Assembly: GCA_035606335.1 (NCBI GenBank)
Contig: DATNFP010000164.1
Coordinates: 1-21,783, forward strand
Length of the DNA stretch: 21,783 nt
Source: DATNFP01 sp035606335
Lineage (GTDB): Bacteria; Bacteroidota; Bacteroidia; Chitinophagales; Chitinophagaceae
Reading direction: 5' to 3'
In this document: positions 7,062 through 15,300 of the stretch, piece after piece
How positions within the stretch are numbered: the first letter of the stretch is position 1
How the letters are laid out: each line of letters begins with the position of its first letter
Notes under the pieces: model-generated
What the model saw: only the letters and a program-made list of their open reading frames with translations
The model's database searches: none
Told to the model about the DNA's origin: nothing
Translations under genes and position numbers: made by a program

Positions 7062-7449
7062 GTTCTGTAGAAGCGGCAACTTGTATGAGTCGCTCGATAC
7101 CCTTTACCACCATTTCCTGCACCTTTTTGTAGTCAGGCATGGCAGTATCTGTAAAAATAAGAAATAAATGCAGGTGACTCTGTGACGGTATGGCGGGATA
7201 TAACAAATGTTTATGAAGACGCCATGCTTCCCGCATCAACCGCATAATGCGATGCCTGTGTACGGAGCTGCGGAATTTCTTTTTGGGAACAGAAAAACCT
7301 ACCCGCACGGGAGAAAACTCGGCGCCACGCTCTACAACATTATAGATAAACTTTCCCGGAAAAACAGAAAACGCTTTCCCGGTATGGAAAAGCGTATCAA
7401 TATGTTGCTCGCGCTTCAGCCGCTCGTATGCTCTGAAAGTATAACGAAT
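7054..7449 (-). CDS. rnpA: Ribonuclease P protein component, apparent ATT start
   Basis: RnpA is the protein subunit that helps the RNase P RNA cleave tRNA 5' leaders. The frame reads back from the stop at 7054-7056 to an in-frame TAA at 7462-7464. The expected N-terminus (RYTFRAYERLKREQHIDTLF) lies at about 7446-7387, but no ATG, GTG or TTG exists in frame between that TAA and it; the codons are AAT CAT TTT GCC ATT CGT. ATT at 7449-7447 is the best start, giving 131 residues, a normal length. The only nearby standard alternative, GTG at 7308, would remove about 47 residues of conserved fold. The basic motif reads VHRHRIMRLMREAWR, with His in place of the usual Asn of RNR. The gene starts 19 bases after rpmH and overlaps yidD. 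Confidence 0.88.
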   Translation of the reverse strand: MRYTFRAYERLKREQHIDTLFHTGKAFSVFPGKFIYNVVERGAEFSPVRVGFSVPKKKFRSSVHRHRIMRLMREAWRLHKHLLYPAIPSQSHLHLFLIFTDTAMPDYKKVQEMVVKGIERLIQVAASTEHA

Positions 7450-7468
7450 GGCAAAATGATTTTAAAAG

Positions 7469-7624
7469 TTATTTAAGGCGGCTTTCGTCTGACACTGTCA
7501 GCTTATGACGTCCTTTTTTGCGGCGAGATGCCAATACTTTACGGCCATTTGCCGTTTCCATACGCTTACGGAAACCATGAACTGTCTTACGGCGGCGGCG
7601 GTGCGGTTGATACGTACGTTTCAT
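7469..7624 (-). CDS. rpmH: 50S ribosomal protein L34
   Basis: A 51-residue, extremely basic protein: MKRTYQPHRRRRKTVHGF, then RKRM.TANGRKVLASRRKKGRHKL, followed by a short acidic tail SDESRLK longer than the minimal L34. It is a structural protein of the large ribosomal subunit. It is the first gene of the rpmH-rnpA-yidD cluster and has a well-formed promoter 56-86 bases upstream. The short leader includes a small hairpin. Confidence 0.96.
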   Translation of the reverse strand: MKRTYQPHRRRRKTVHGFRKRMETANGRKVLASRRKKGRHKLTVSDESRLK

Positions 7625-7638
7625 ATTCTAATATTTTG

Positions 7639-7653
7639 CCCTTTTTACAAGGG
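7639..7653 (-). promoter_or_regulatory. Small hairpin in the rpmH leader
   Basis: On the minus strand CCCTT and AAGGG flank a five-base loop about 15 bases before the rpmH ATG. It could affect rpmH translation, but a 5-bp stem is weak evidence. Confidence 0.25.
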
Positions 7654-7679
7654 GATATAACTTTCTTTGTAAAGGAGTG

Positions 7680-7710
7680 CAAAGGTAAAATATAAATTTA
7701 AAGCTGCAAA
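7680..7710 (-). promoter_or_regulatory. Promoter of rpmH-rnpA-yidD (Bacteroidetes -33/-7 type)
   Basis: Read on the minus strand, TTTG (7710-7707), exactly 19 bases, then TACCTTTG (7687-7680) match the Bacteroidetes housekeeping sigma consensus TTTG-N19-TAnnTTTG with no mismatch. Transcription would begin near 7673, leaving a leader of about 50 bases. The -33 element sits immediately after the stop codon of the GGGP synthase gene, so read-through from that gene may add to expression. Confidence 0.72.
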
Positions 7711-7711
7711 A

Positions 7712-8473
7712 TTATTTCACAGAAGATGTTGCTTCTTTTGATGCCTGGGCCAGTTCACGGATCAATCCAGGGTCACGCTCTATGGCATTGCCTACGACTA
7801 TCATATTAGTTCCCGCTTTGCAGTTTGCATATACCTTTTCGGGAGTGTGAATGCCCCCGCCAATAAATAGTGGTATCGTAGTATGTGAGCTTACCTTACT
7901 TATCATTTCATCAGTTATAGGAGTTTTAGCACCGCTGCCGGCATCCATATAAAGTATATGTTTTCCCTGCATCTCACCTGCCCATGCGGTACATAATGCC
8001 ACCTCCGGTTTATTAGCAGGTATAGGGGCAGAATTGCTCATGTAGGAAACCGTAGTCGGTACCCCTCCATCAATTACCATATATCCCGTGGATATTATTT
8101 CTAACCCGCTGCTTCTGACAACCGGGGCAGATACCACATGCTGACCTATTAATAGCTCAGCATTGCGGCCAGATATTAAAGAAAGATACAATAAGGCATC
8201 TGCATAGGGAGTAACCTGCGCAGGGCTGCCGGGAAAAAGTATTACCGGAATATCACTTTCAGCCTTAAATGCCTGGATACAATTTTCTAATTGATTGGCT
8301 ACAAGGAGACTACCACCCATTAGTACATAGTCGACAAGGGCCTCATTACATAATTCTGCCATATATTGCATATCAGTGGCAGCTACTTTATCCGGATCGA
8401 TCAATACAGCAAAACCACTCTTTCCCTGTTTTTTGCGATCGCAGAGATCTTGATAAATTTTACCTATAGCCAT
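7712..8473 (-). CDS. Geranylgeranylglyceryl phosphate synthase family protein (GGGPS/PcrB-like)
   Basis: A 253-residue TIM-barrel protein. Visible family features are LIDPDK (24-29), LMGGS (51-55), the FPGSPAQV segment (80-87), SGRNAELLIG (101-110), the TGYMVIDGG strand (129-137), and a C-terminal phosphate site around GGGIHTPEKV and MIVVGNAIE. These enzymes attach a polyprenyl diphosphate to sn-glycerol 1-phosphate, an ether-lipid step best known from archaea. Bacteroidota carry group II members, and some have been shown to use geranylgeranyl diphosphate. The cellular product in these bacteria is not established. It lies between mscL and rpmH on the same strand; the 64-base gap after mscL contains two copies of AGCCTAA (8522-8528, 8535-8541). 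Confidence 0.88.
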   Translation of the reverse strand: MAIGKIYQDLCDRKKQGKSGFAVLIDPDKVAATDMQYMAELCNEALVDYVLMGGSLLVANQLENCIQAFKAESDIPVILFPGSPAQVTPYADALLYLSLISGRNAELLIGQHVVSAPVVRSSGLEIISTGYMVIDGGVPTTVSYMSNSAPIPANKPEVALCTAWAGEMQGKHILYMDAGSGAKTPITDEMISKVSSHTTIPLFIGGGIHTPEKVYANCKAGTNMIVVGNAIERDPGLIRELAQASKEATSSVK

Positions 8474-8537
8474 AATACATTTCTACAATACCGATACAAA
8501 AATGGGGAATTAATTGATATTAGCCTAAATCTTAAGC

Positions 8538-8969
8538 CTAATTACCTTTTTTTAATTCATCTCTTATCTCCATTAATAGCTTATCAGTGGAAGATGGACC
8601 TGCAGCCGCTGCTTCTTCATTCTTTTTAAGGCTATTGAATAATTTTACAAACAAAAATATAGAAAAAGCTATAATAAGAAAATTTACTATAGTCTGAATA
8701 AAATCACCGTAAGCGAAAACGTTAGCTCCAGCGGCTTTTGCCTGCCCCAAAGAAGAGTACACATCCCCTGGTTTTGCAGGTCTTAAAACGTAAAACTTAT
8801 CAGTAAATAACTGGCCTTTACCTGTTATGACACCTACCAGCGGCATGATGACATCATCGACCAATGCAGTAACGATTTTACCAAAAGCAGCACCAATAAT
8901 GACACCAACGGCCAGATCTACAACATTGCCCTTTAAGGCAAATGATTTAAAGTCGTTAAGAACTCCCAT
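8538..8969 (-). CDS. mscL: Large-conductance mechanosensitive channel MscL
   Basis: A 143-residue membrane protein: N-terminal amphipathic helix (FKSFALKGN), pore helix TM1 with the Gly/Ala-rich VVDLAVGVIIGAAFGKIV, a periplasmic loop, TM2 (FIQTIVNFLIIAFSIFLFVKLF, about 90-112) and a charged cytoplasmic C-terminal helix ending KLLMEIRDELKKGN. MscL opens under high membrane tension to release solutes after hypoosmotic shock. The gene is divergent from the tetR-like gene; the 157 bases between them are AT-rich and hold the palindrome listed separately. No clear promoter on this strand could be picked out. Confidence 0.96.
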   Translation of the reverse strand: MGVLNDFKSFALKGNVVDLAVGVIIGAAFGKIVTALVDDVIMPLVGVITGKGQLFTDKFYVLRPAKPGDVYSSLGQAKAAGANVFAYGDFIQTIVNFLIIAFSIFLFVKLFNSLKKNEEAAAAGPSSTDKLLMEIRDELKKGN

Positions 8970-9074
8970 ATCATTTTTTTTTAAACTTAGTAAAATTTAC
9001 TCTTTTGCCATAATTATTATCCTTCGATGACTTACTGTTAACCTTATTTTAATTAATTAAAAATAAAAATATAT

Positions 9075-9112
9075 ACTATGGAAACTTTTTTTGTGAAAAA
9101 TGTTTCCATAGT
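9075..9112. promoter_or_regulatory. Palindromic operator upstream of the tetR-efflux operon
   Basis: Arms ACTATGGAAAC (9075-9085) and GTTTCCATAGT (9102-9112) are perfect inverted complements over 11 bases. Inside, one T-T mismatch (9086/9101) is followed by five further T-A pairs (9087-9091 with 9096-9100) around a TGTG centre, so nearly the whole 38 bases is symmetric. It ends 14 bases before the tetR-like ATG and covers the promoter, as expected for an autorepressor site. Binding by this TetR is inferred. Divergent mscL could also be affected. Confidence 0.68.
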
Positions 9113-9116
9113 TTTG
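9109..9116 (+). promoter_or_regulatory. -7 promoter element of the tetR-efflux operon
   Basis: TAGTTTTG matches TAnnTTTG exactly. It would place the transcription start about 7 bases before the ATG at 9127, a nearly leaderless mRNA. A TTTG (9090-9093) lies 15 bases upstream, which is shorter than ideal. Its TA lies in the right arm of the palindrome. Confidence 0.5.
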
Positions 9117-9126
9117 TACGGAATTT

Positions 9127-9753
9127 ATGGATCAGTTAACTAAAATACTCAGTGCTTCCGTTGAATTGTTTCGCCAATATGGCTTCAAAACAATCACAAT
9201 GGATGATATCGCAAGAAGAGGGGGTATTTCTAAAAAAACACTTTACCAACATTTTGCGAATAAAAGTGAAATAGTAAATGAATCAGTGCTATGGTACAAG
9301 AAGCATATGACTGAAAATTGCGAAGTACTGATCCATGGTAGTGAAAATGCTATTGAGGCAATGGTACGAATGCTTGCATTTATGGATCAAATGTACAAGC
9401 AAATAAACCCGATGGCAATGTTTGAAATGCAACGTTTCTATCCTGAAGCGTATAATACATTCCGTGAGCAATTGCAGGCGAAGGATGTGGGCATGATGCG
9501 CGACAATATTTTGCAGGGCATAAGTGAAGGACTATACCGTCCCGAAATAAACGCAGATATATTAGCAAAATATCGGCTGGAAACATCACTAATGATATTA
9601 CAGCCTAACCTATTAGTGAATGAACGTGACGACTTGCTGTCGGTGGGAATAGAAATAGGAGAACATTTTTTATACGGCATGATGACCGAGAAAGGAGTAA
9701 AACTTTATCATAAATACAAAGAAAAATACCTAAAGCAAGTATCAAAAATATGA
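9127..9753 (+). CDS. TetR/AcrR-family transcriptional regulator
   Basis: A 208-residue protein. The N-terminal helix-turn-helix is typical: LFRQYGFKTITMDDIARRGGISKKTLYQHF (about 14-43), with NKSEIV after it. The C-terminal part is a helical ligand-binding and dimerisation domain of unknown ligand. A strong palindrome overlaps its promoter, and its stop overlaps the start of the TolC-like gene (ATGA at 9750-9753), so it is the first gene of the efflux operon and probably represses its own operon until an inducer binds. The short spacing between promoter and ATG leaves little or no leader. Confidence 0.92.
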   Translation: MDQLTKILSASVELFRQYGFKTITMDDIARRGGISKKTLYQHFANKSEIVNESVLWYKKHMTENCEVLIHGSENAIEAMVRMLAFMDQMYKQINPMAMFEMQRFYPEAYNTFREQLQAKDVGMMRDNILQGISEGLYRPEINADILAKYRLETSLMILQPNLLVNERDDLLSVGIEIGEHFLYGMMTEKGVKLYHKYKEKYLKQVSKI

Positions 9754-11159
9754 GACAAATCTTTTTATCACTGGCTTTTATCACTTGTGGAATTTTTACA
9801 TTAACTCAAAAAGTTAATGCACAGGGTGATGGGAACCCAGTGCCACTGAGCCTGGACGATTGTATGAATTATGCGTTGAAGCATAATTACGCTATAAAGA
9901 ATTCTAAACTGGATGTAAAAATCCAACAAGCACAGAATAATGAAATAACTGCCGCTGCATATCCCCGCATAAGCGGCAAGGCGGAGCTGGATGACTATGT
10001 TAATCCGTCAAAGACATTCTTTCCAACTGGACAATTCGGCGAGATCATAGGTTCTTTTATCCCTGGAGCTCCTGCTCCGCCACCAGGTGCAGCTGACCAG
10101 TATACAGCAATTCAGATAAGCCCAAAATATGCAGGTAGCTTTGGTTTAAGTGGCTCCCAGACGTTGTTTGATGGAACCGTATTGGTTGCCTTGCAGGCAA
10201 GGAATACAGTAATGGAACTGTCCAGACAAAATGGCGAGGTAACGGAAGAAAATGTACGCTATAATATTACCAAAGCCTATGGTGCATTGGTAATAGCATA
10301 CCGTCAATACAACATTATCAGCTCTTCTCTAAAATATGCGCGTGATAGGTATCATGACCTGGAAGTGACTCAACAGAACGGCATGGCGGAAAAAATAGAT
10401 GTAGAACGCAGCAGTGTACAGATAACCAACCTGGCCACGGATAGCATAAGTATTGGCAACATGCTTGTATTATCAGAAGCAGCGCTGAAATACAATATTG
10501 GCATGGATATAAATACTCCTATCGTCCTTACTGATACCAATCTGGAGGAGCGCAAACAAGCAGCTTTGGAATTGCTGAATGAGGAAAAAGATTATAATCG
10601 AGTACCAGAATACAGCCTACTTAAAACACAGTTACAGGCTGATGAATATAACCTGAAACGTTACAAACTGGCAGGACTTCCGACACTGTCCATATTTGGA
10701 AACGCCGGTTACAACTATGCATCAAACGACATCCATCAAATGTTTTTAGGGCCCAATTACCTGTTCAGTTTTCTAACTGGGTTACAGCTTAATGTACCAA
10801 TATTTAATGGTTTTATGCGTACCAATCAGGTAGAGGAAGCGAGATTAAATATTGAAAAAGTAAAGAACAATATTGATAATGAAAAACTCACAATAGATTT
10901 CCAGGAAACACAGGCACGCACATCGCTACGCAATTCTGTTCTGCAAGCGCAAAGCCAAAATCGTAATCTGGCAATAGCAAGTGATGTACTTGATCTGGCA
11001 CAGAAAAAGTATAAAGCTGGTGTAGGCAGTAACCTGGAGGTAACAAATGCTCAAACTGACCAGCTTACAGCACAAAACAATTATTTCAATGCATTACTTA
11101 ACGTAATCAACGCTGAGGCAGACCTTAAAAAAGCTTTAGGATTATTAAAAAACAATTAA
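9750..11159 (+). CDS. TolC-family outer membrane efflux protein
   Basis: A 469-residue protein with an N-terminal signal peptide (about 1-24, ending VNA|Q) and two outer-membrane-efflux repeats. The first begins SLDDCMNYALKHNYAIKN; the second ends with KYKAGVGSNLEVTNAQTDQLTAQNNYFNALLNVINAEADLKKALG, typical of OEP domains. A Pro/Gly-rich insertion (GSFIPGAPAPPPGA, about 103-116) lies in the first extracellular loop. The trimer would form an outer-membrane barrel and periplasmic tunnel for the pump encoded downstream. It is translationally coupled to tetR by a 4-base overlap; the adaptor gene follows after 27 bases. Confidence 0.92.
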   Translation: MRQIFLSLAFITCGIFTLTQKVNAQGDGNPVPLSLDDCMNYALKHNYAIKNSKLDVKIQQAQNNEITAAAYPRISGKAELDDYVNPSKTFFPTGQFGEIIGSFIPGAPAPPPGAADQYTAIQISPKYAGSFGLSGSQTLFDGTVLVALQARNTVMELSRQNGEVTEENVRYNITKAYGALVIAYRQYNIISSSLKYARDRYHDLEVTQQNGMAEKIDVERSSVQITNLATDSISIGNMLVLSEAALKYNIGMDINTPIVLTDTNLEERKQAALELLNEEKDYNRVPEYSLLKTQLQADEYNLKRYKLAGLPTLSIFGNAGYNYASNDIHQMFLGPNYLFSFLTGLQLNVPIFNGFMRTNQVEEARLNIEKVKNNIDNEKLTIDFQETQARTSLRNSVLQAQSQNRNLAIASDVLDLAQKKYKAGVGSNLEVTNAQTDQLTAQNNYFNALLNVINAEADLKKALGLLKNN

Positions 11160-11186
11160 ACCAAAACTTACATTAAATTATATAGC

Positions 11187-12305
11187 ATGAGACGCACAGC
11201 ATATTTATTATTAATACCAATCTTCATCCTGGCATCGTGTGGTGGTAGCGGAAAAAAAGCTAACCAGTCGAACGCCAAAAATGAAGCGGAATTAGCTAAG
11301 CTGAAAAAAGAACGTTCTGATATAGACCAGAAAATAAAAGCGCTGGAACAGAAAACCGGTGATACCACCAAGAAAACAACTCCTGTATCTATACAGGAAG
11401 TACAACCTACAGATTTTGTTGCCACAGTGAATATTCAATCACAAATAACAGGCGACCAAAATGTTTATGCAGCCGCACAAGTACTTGGTACTGTAAAAGA
11501 TGTTCTTGTACATCCTGGTCAACATGTATCAAAAGGCCAGGTATTGGCTACTCTGGATGCAGCGAATTTGGATCAACAAATAGAGACACAACAAGCCAGG
11601 ATTAACTTTGCTAAAACCATGTATGAAAAGCAGCAAAACCTTTGGTCACAGAATATTGGTACTCAGGTACAATTACTACAAGCAAAAGCTAATTATGACG
11701 ACGCCAGGTTACAAAAATCAGCGTTAGTTGCACAGAAAGATATGTATAGAATTGTCGCACCTGTCTCAGGGGTGATAGATCAGGTAAATGTTAAAGTAGG
11801 AGATGCTTCAAGTCCAGGCGCAGCAAGCATCCGCGTTGTAAATACTGATAACCTAAAGGCTGAAGCTAACCTTGGTGAAAATTACCTCGGCAAAGTGAAC
11901 ACAGGAAATCCGGTAACTATCGTGTTTCCTGATCTGAACGACTCTATAAAGACAAGACTTACTTATGTCGCAAAAGCAGTTGATCCAAGCTCACGTGCCT
12001 TTCTTGCACAGGTGATGTTAGGCAACAACAGCAAGCTGCATCCTAATATGTCATGTATTATGAAGATCGCGAATTATGAAGATAAACACGCGCTGGTAGT
12101 ACCATTATCCATTATCCAGAAAACGAGCAAAGGAGATATGGTATATACCACTGATGGAACTACTGCAAAAGCAGTGTATGTAACAACGGGAGCTAACTCT
12201 AACGGACAAGTAGAAATATTATCAGGACTGAATGCAGGCGACAAAATAATTACGACAGGTTTTGAAAATCTCGATAATGGCGATCCGGTAACCATTCAGC
12301 AATAA
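11187..12305 (+). CDS. RND efflux periplasmic adaptor (membrane fusion) lipoprotein
   Basis: A 372-residue protein with a lipoprotein signal (lipobox LASC, Cys18), so it is probably lipid-anchored. A charged, heptad-like segment (about 34-57: AELAKLKKERSDIDQKIKALEQK) lies between the anchor and the core, longer than in standard AcrA-like adaptors. The core follows HlyD/AcrA order: first half of the lipoyl/barrel-sandwich domain (VKDVLVHPGQHVSKGQVLATLD), alpha-hairpin (QQIETQQARINFAKTMYEKQ...), second lipoyl half (YRIVAPVSGVIDQVNVKVGD), beta-barrel, and membrane-proximal domain (VEILSGLNAGDKIITTGFENL). It links the TolC-like channel to the RND pump; both neighbours are within 28 bases. Confidence 0.92.
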   Translation: MRRTAYLLLIPIFILASCGGSGKKANQSNAKNEAELAKLKKERSDIDQKIKALEQKTGDTTKKTTPVSIQEVQPTDFVATVNIQSQITGDQNVYAAAQVLGTVKDVLVHPGQHVSKGQVLATLDAANLDQQIETQQARINFAKTMYEKQQNLWSQNIGTQVQLLQAKANYDDARLQKSALVAQKDMYRIVAPVSGVIDQVNVKVGDASSPGAASIRVVNTDNLKAEANLGENYLGKVNTGNPVTIVFPDLNDSIKTRLTYVAKAVDPSSRAFLAQVMLGNNSKLHPNMSCIMKIANYEDKHALVVPLSIIQKTSKGDMVYTTDGTTAKAVYVTTGANSNGQVEILSGLNAGDKIITTGFENLDNGDPVTIQQ

Positions 12306-12333
12306 TGTAGTTGAAAGTAGAAATATAAACAAC

Positions 12334-15300
12334 ATGAAAGACACTTTTAAGGAGTTTAAGCCGTCGAGCTGGGCGATAGATCATCGGACAGCGATATATA
12401 TCATTACTATTATCATCACCTTAGCAGGTTTGATGACCTATCTGAATTTGCCTAAGGAGCAGTTTCCTGAAATAAAGATCCCGCAGATCATTGTGCAGAC
12501 TTATTTCCCAGGGACTTCTCCGGAGAACATGGAAAATCTTGTTACCAAACAAATAGAAAAGCAGGTAAAAAATCTCACCGGCATCAAAAAAGTAACAAGT
12601 AATTCTTTCCAGGATTACTCAGTGGTGATCGCAGAGTTTAATACAGGTGTTCAGATAGATAAAGCAAAGCAAGATGTAAAAGATGCGGTAGATAAGGCAA
12701 AGACAGATCTGCCTAAAAATCTACCTAATCAGCCTGAAGTAAAGGACATAGACCTCTCTGAATTCCCCATTCTGAATGTAAACATTTCAGGTAACTATGA
12801 TCTGAACAGGCTAAAGAAATACGCAGACCGCATTAAGGATAATATTGAGGCGATGAAAGAAATAAAGCGTGTGGATATTGTGGGTGCGCTTGATAGAGAA
12901 ATCCAGATAAATGTGGACTTGTATAAAATGCAGGCTGCGGGGCTTACATTCGGTGATATACAGAACACAGTATCGGCAGAAAATATTTCAGCAACTGCGG
13001 GACAAGTTTCAATGGATAACCAGAAACGTATCCTGAGTGTGAAAGGTGAATTTAAAAATGCCGCACAGATTGGTAATGTGATAGTAAGAAACCAGCAGGG
13101 CAAGGCCATATATCTCCGTGATATAGCACAAGTTGTAGACAGCTTCCAGGAACAAAAAAGCTATGCACGCCTTGATAATAAAAACGTTATTACACTCAAC
13201 GTGATAAAGGCTAAGGGAGAAAATCTTATTGCTGCATCGGATAAGATACAAAAGCTTATTGTTACCATGCAGGCATCAGAATTGCCGAAGGACCTGCATA
13301 TAGTTGTAACAGGAGACCAATCTGAAAAGACACGCTCTACACTTACTGATTTGATCAACACTATCATCATTGGGTTTGTATTGGTTACGATCATACTCAT
13401 GTTCTTTATGGGTGTAACTAATGCCCTGTTTGTAGCTATGTCTGTGCCCTTATCGTGTGCTATAGCATTCATGTTCATGCCAGCAATAGGTTTCACACTT
13501 AATATGATCGTATTGTTTTCATTCCTGCTAGCCCTGGGTATAGTGGTAGATGATGCGATAGTGGTGATAGAGAATACGCATCGCATTTTTGATAATGGTA
13601 AAATCCCGATTGACAAGGCAGCGAAGTATGCGACAGGGGAAGTGTTCCTGCCTGTATTATCAGGTACAGCTACTACGCTAATGCCATTCGTGCCATTAGC
13701 TTTCTGGCCGGGCGTGATAGGTAGTTTCTTATTCTATCTTCCAATCACACTTATCATTACTTTGCTGGCCTCGCTTTTCGTGGCATATATCATTAACCCT
13801 GTGTTTGCCGTTTCATTTATGAAACCGCATAAAGATGAAGAGCATAATTCCAGGCCCAGATTTACTAAAAGAGACAGAGTGCTTGCTATCATTTTCGGAG
13901 CCATTGCTTTGATATGCTACCTGGGGCATGCTATCGGTGTGGCTAACTTTGTTATTTTCATTTACCTGTTCATATTGCTGGAGAAATATGTGCTTGCCAA
14001 AATGATCCGCACATTCCAGACCAAGACATGGCCAGCTTTCCAAAACTGGTATACTAAATGGCTGAAGCGTGCATTGCTAAATCCCGGCAAAGTAATGCTA
14101 CTCACTTTGGGAGTTACTATTCTGGCGTTTGTATTGTTTGCAGTTCATGGGCCTAAAGTCGTATTCTTCCCTGAATCCGAGCCTAACTTTACTTATGTTT
14201 ATCTTAACCTGCCTGTTGGCACTGACCAGATATATACTAATGAAGTGTTGGGAAAACTGGAAACAAGAGTTGACAGTGCACTTGGCATAGATCTGAAAAC
14301 AGGCAAAACCAACCCGATAGTAAAATCCGTCATCTCTACTGTGACCGTAGATGCAGTGGACCCAAGCACAAATGAAATTGGTGATTTCCCCAACAAAGGA
14401 AGAATTGCCGTAGCATATGTAGAATTCTCACAACGCAACGGACAATCTACCACCGCCTACATGGAAAAAATACGGGCCGCTGTGAAAGGTATCCCAGGCG
14501 CCGAAGTAACAGTGGATAAAGAAGGTAACGGACCGCCATTACCAAAGCCAATCGTGATAGAAATAACCGGCGATAACCTGGACACACTGGTAAGCACATC
14601 AGAAAGATTGAAGCGCTACCTGGATGATAAACAAATAGGTGGTGTGGAAGAATTGCGTAGTGACTTCCAGGCAAAAAATCCTGAAATAATATTTGACCTT
14701 GATCGTGAAAGAATGAATACCGAAGGTATTACCACGGGTACAGTAGTAAATAATCTTCGTACTGCTGTATTCGGAACGGAAATATCCCGTTTCCGTGATC
14801 AGAATGATGATTATCCTATTACGCTCCGCCTGCTTGGTACACAAAGACAAGATATCAATGCGGTACGCAACATGCCTATCATATTCCGCGATATGGGCAT
14901 GGGGGGAATTGTCCGCACTGTTCCTATCAGCGCTTTTGCTGATGTGCGTTATGCAACTACCTATGGCGGTATCAAACGTAAAAATGAAAAACGTATCATC
15001 AGTCTTTCATCCAACGTGCTAAGCAGCTACAACCCAAATGAAACGGTAGCAGCAGTGCAGAGTGAACTTAATAATTTTAAAGCACCTGCAGGTATTAGCA
15101 TCCGTATGGGAGGGCAGCAGGAAGACCAGGCGGAAACATCAGCCTTCCTCGGCAAGGCTTTCGGGATCTCGATAGCACTTATTTTCTTAATTCTTGTATT
15201 GCTGTTCAATTCTTTCAGCAAAACGGTAATCATATTAAGCGAGGTAGTGTTCAGCCTTATAGGTGTGTTCCTTGGTATGGGCATATTCAAAACACCATTC

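Noticed and set aside
7062..7079. YidD start 18 bases further upstream
   Set aside because: The ATG at 7061 gives the typical short YidD N-terminus and the common 8-base overlap with rnpA.
7054..7308. Short rnpA starting at GTG 7308
   Set aside because: It would remove the conserved N-terminal strand and helix of RnpA, which are clearly encoded upstream in the same frame.
8522..8541. Two copies of AGCCTAA between the GGGP synthase and mscL genes
   Set aside because: Only two short copies, the second overlapping the mscL stop; no array or known site.
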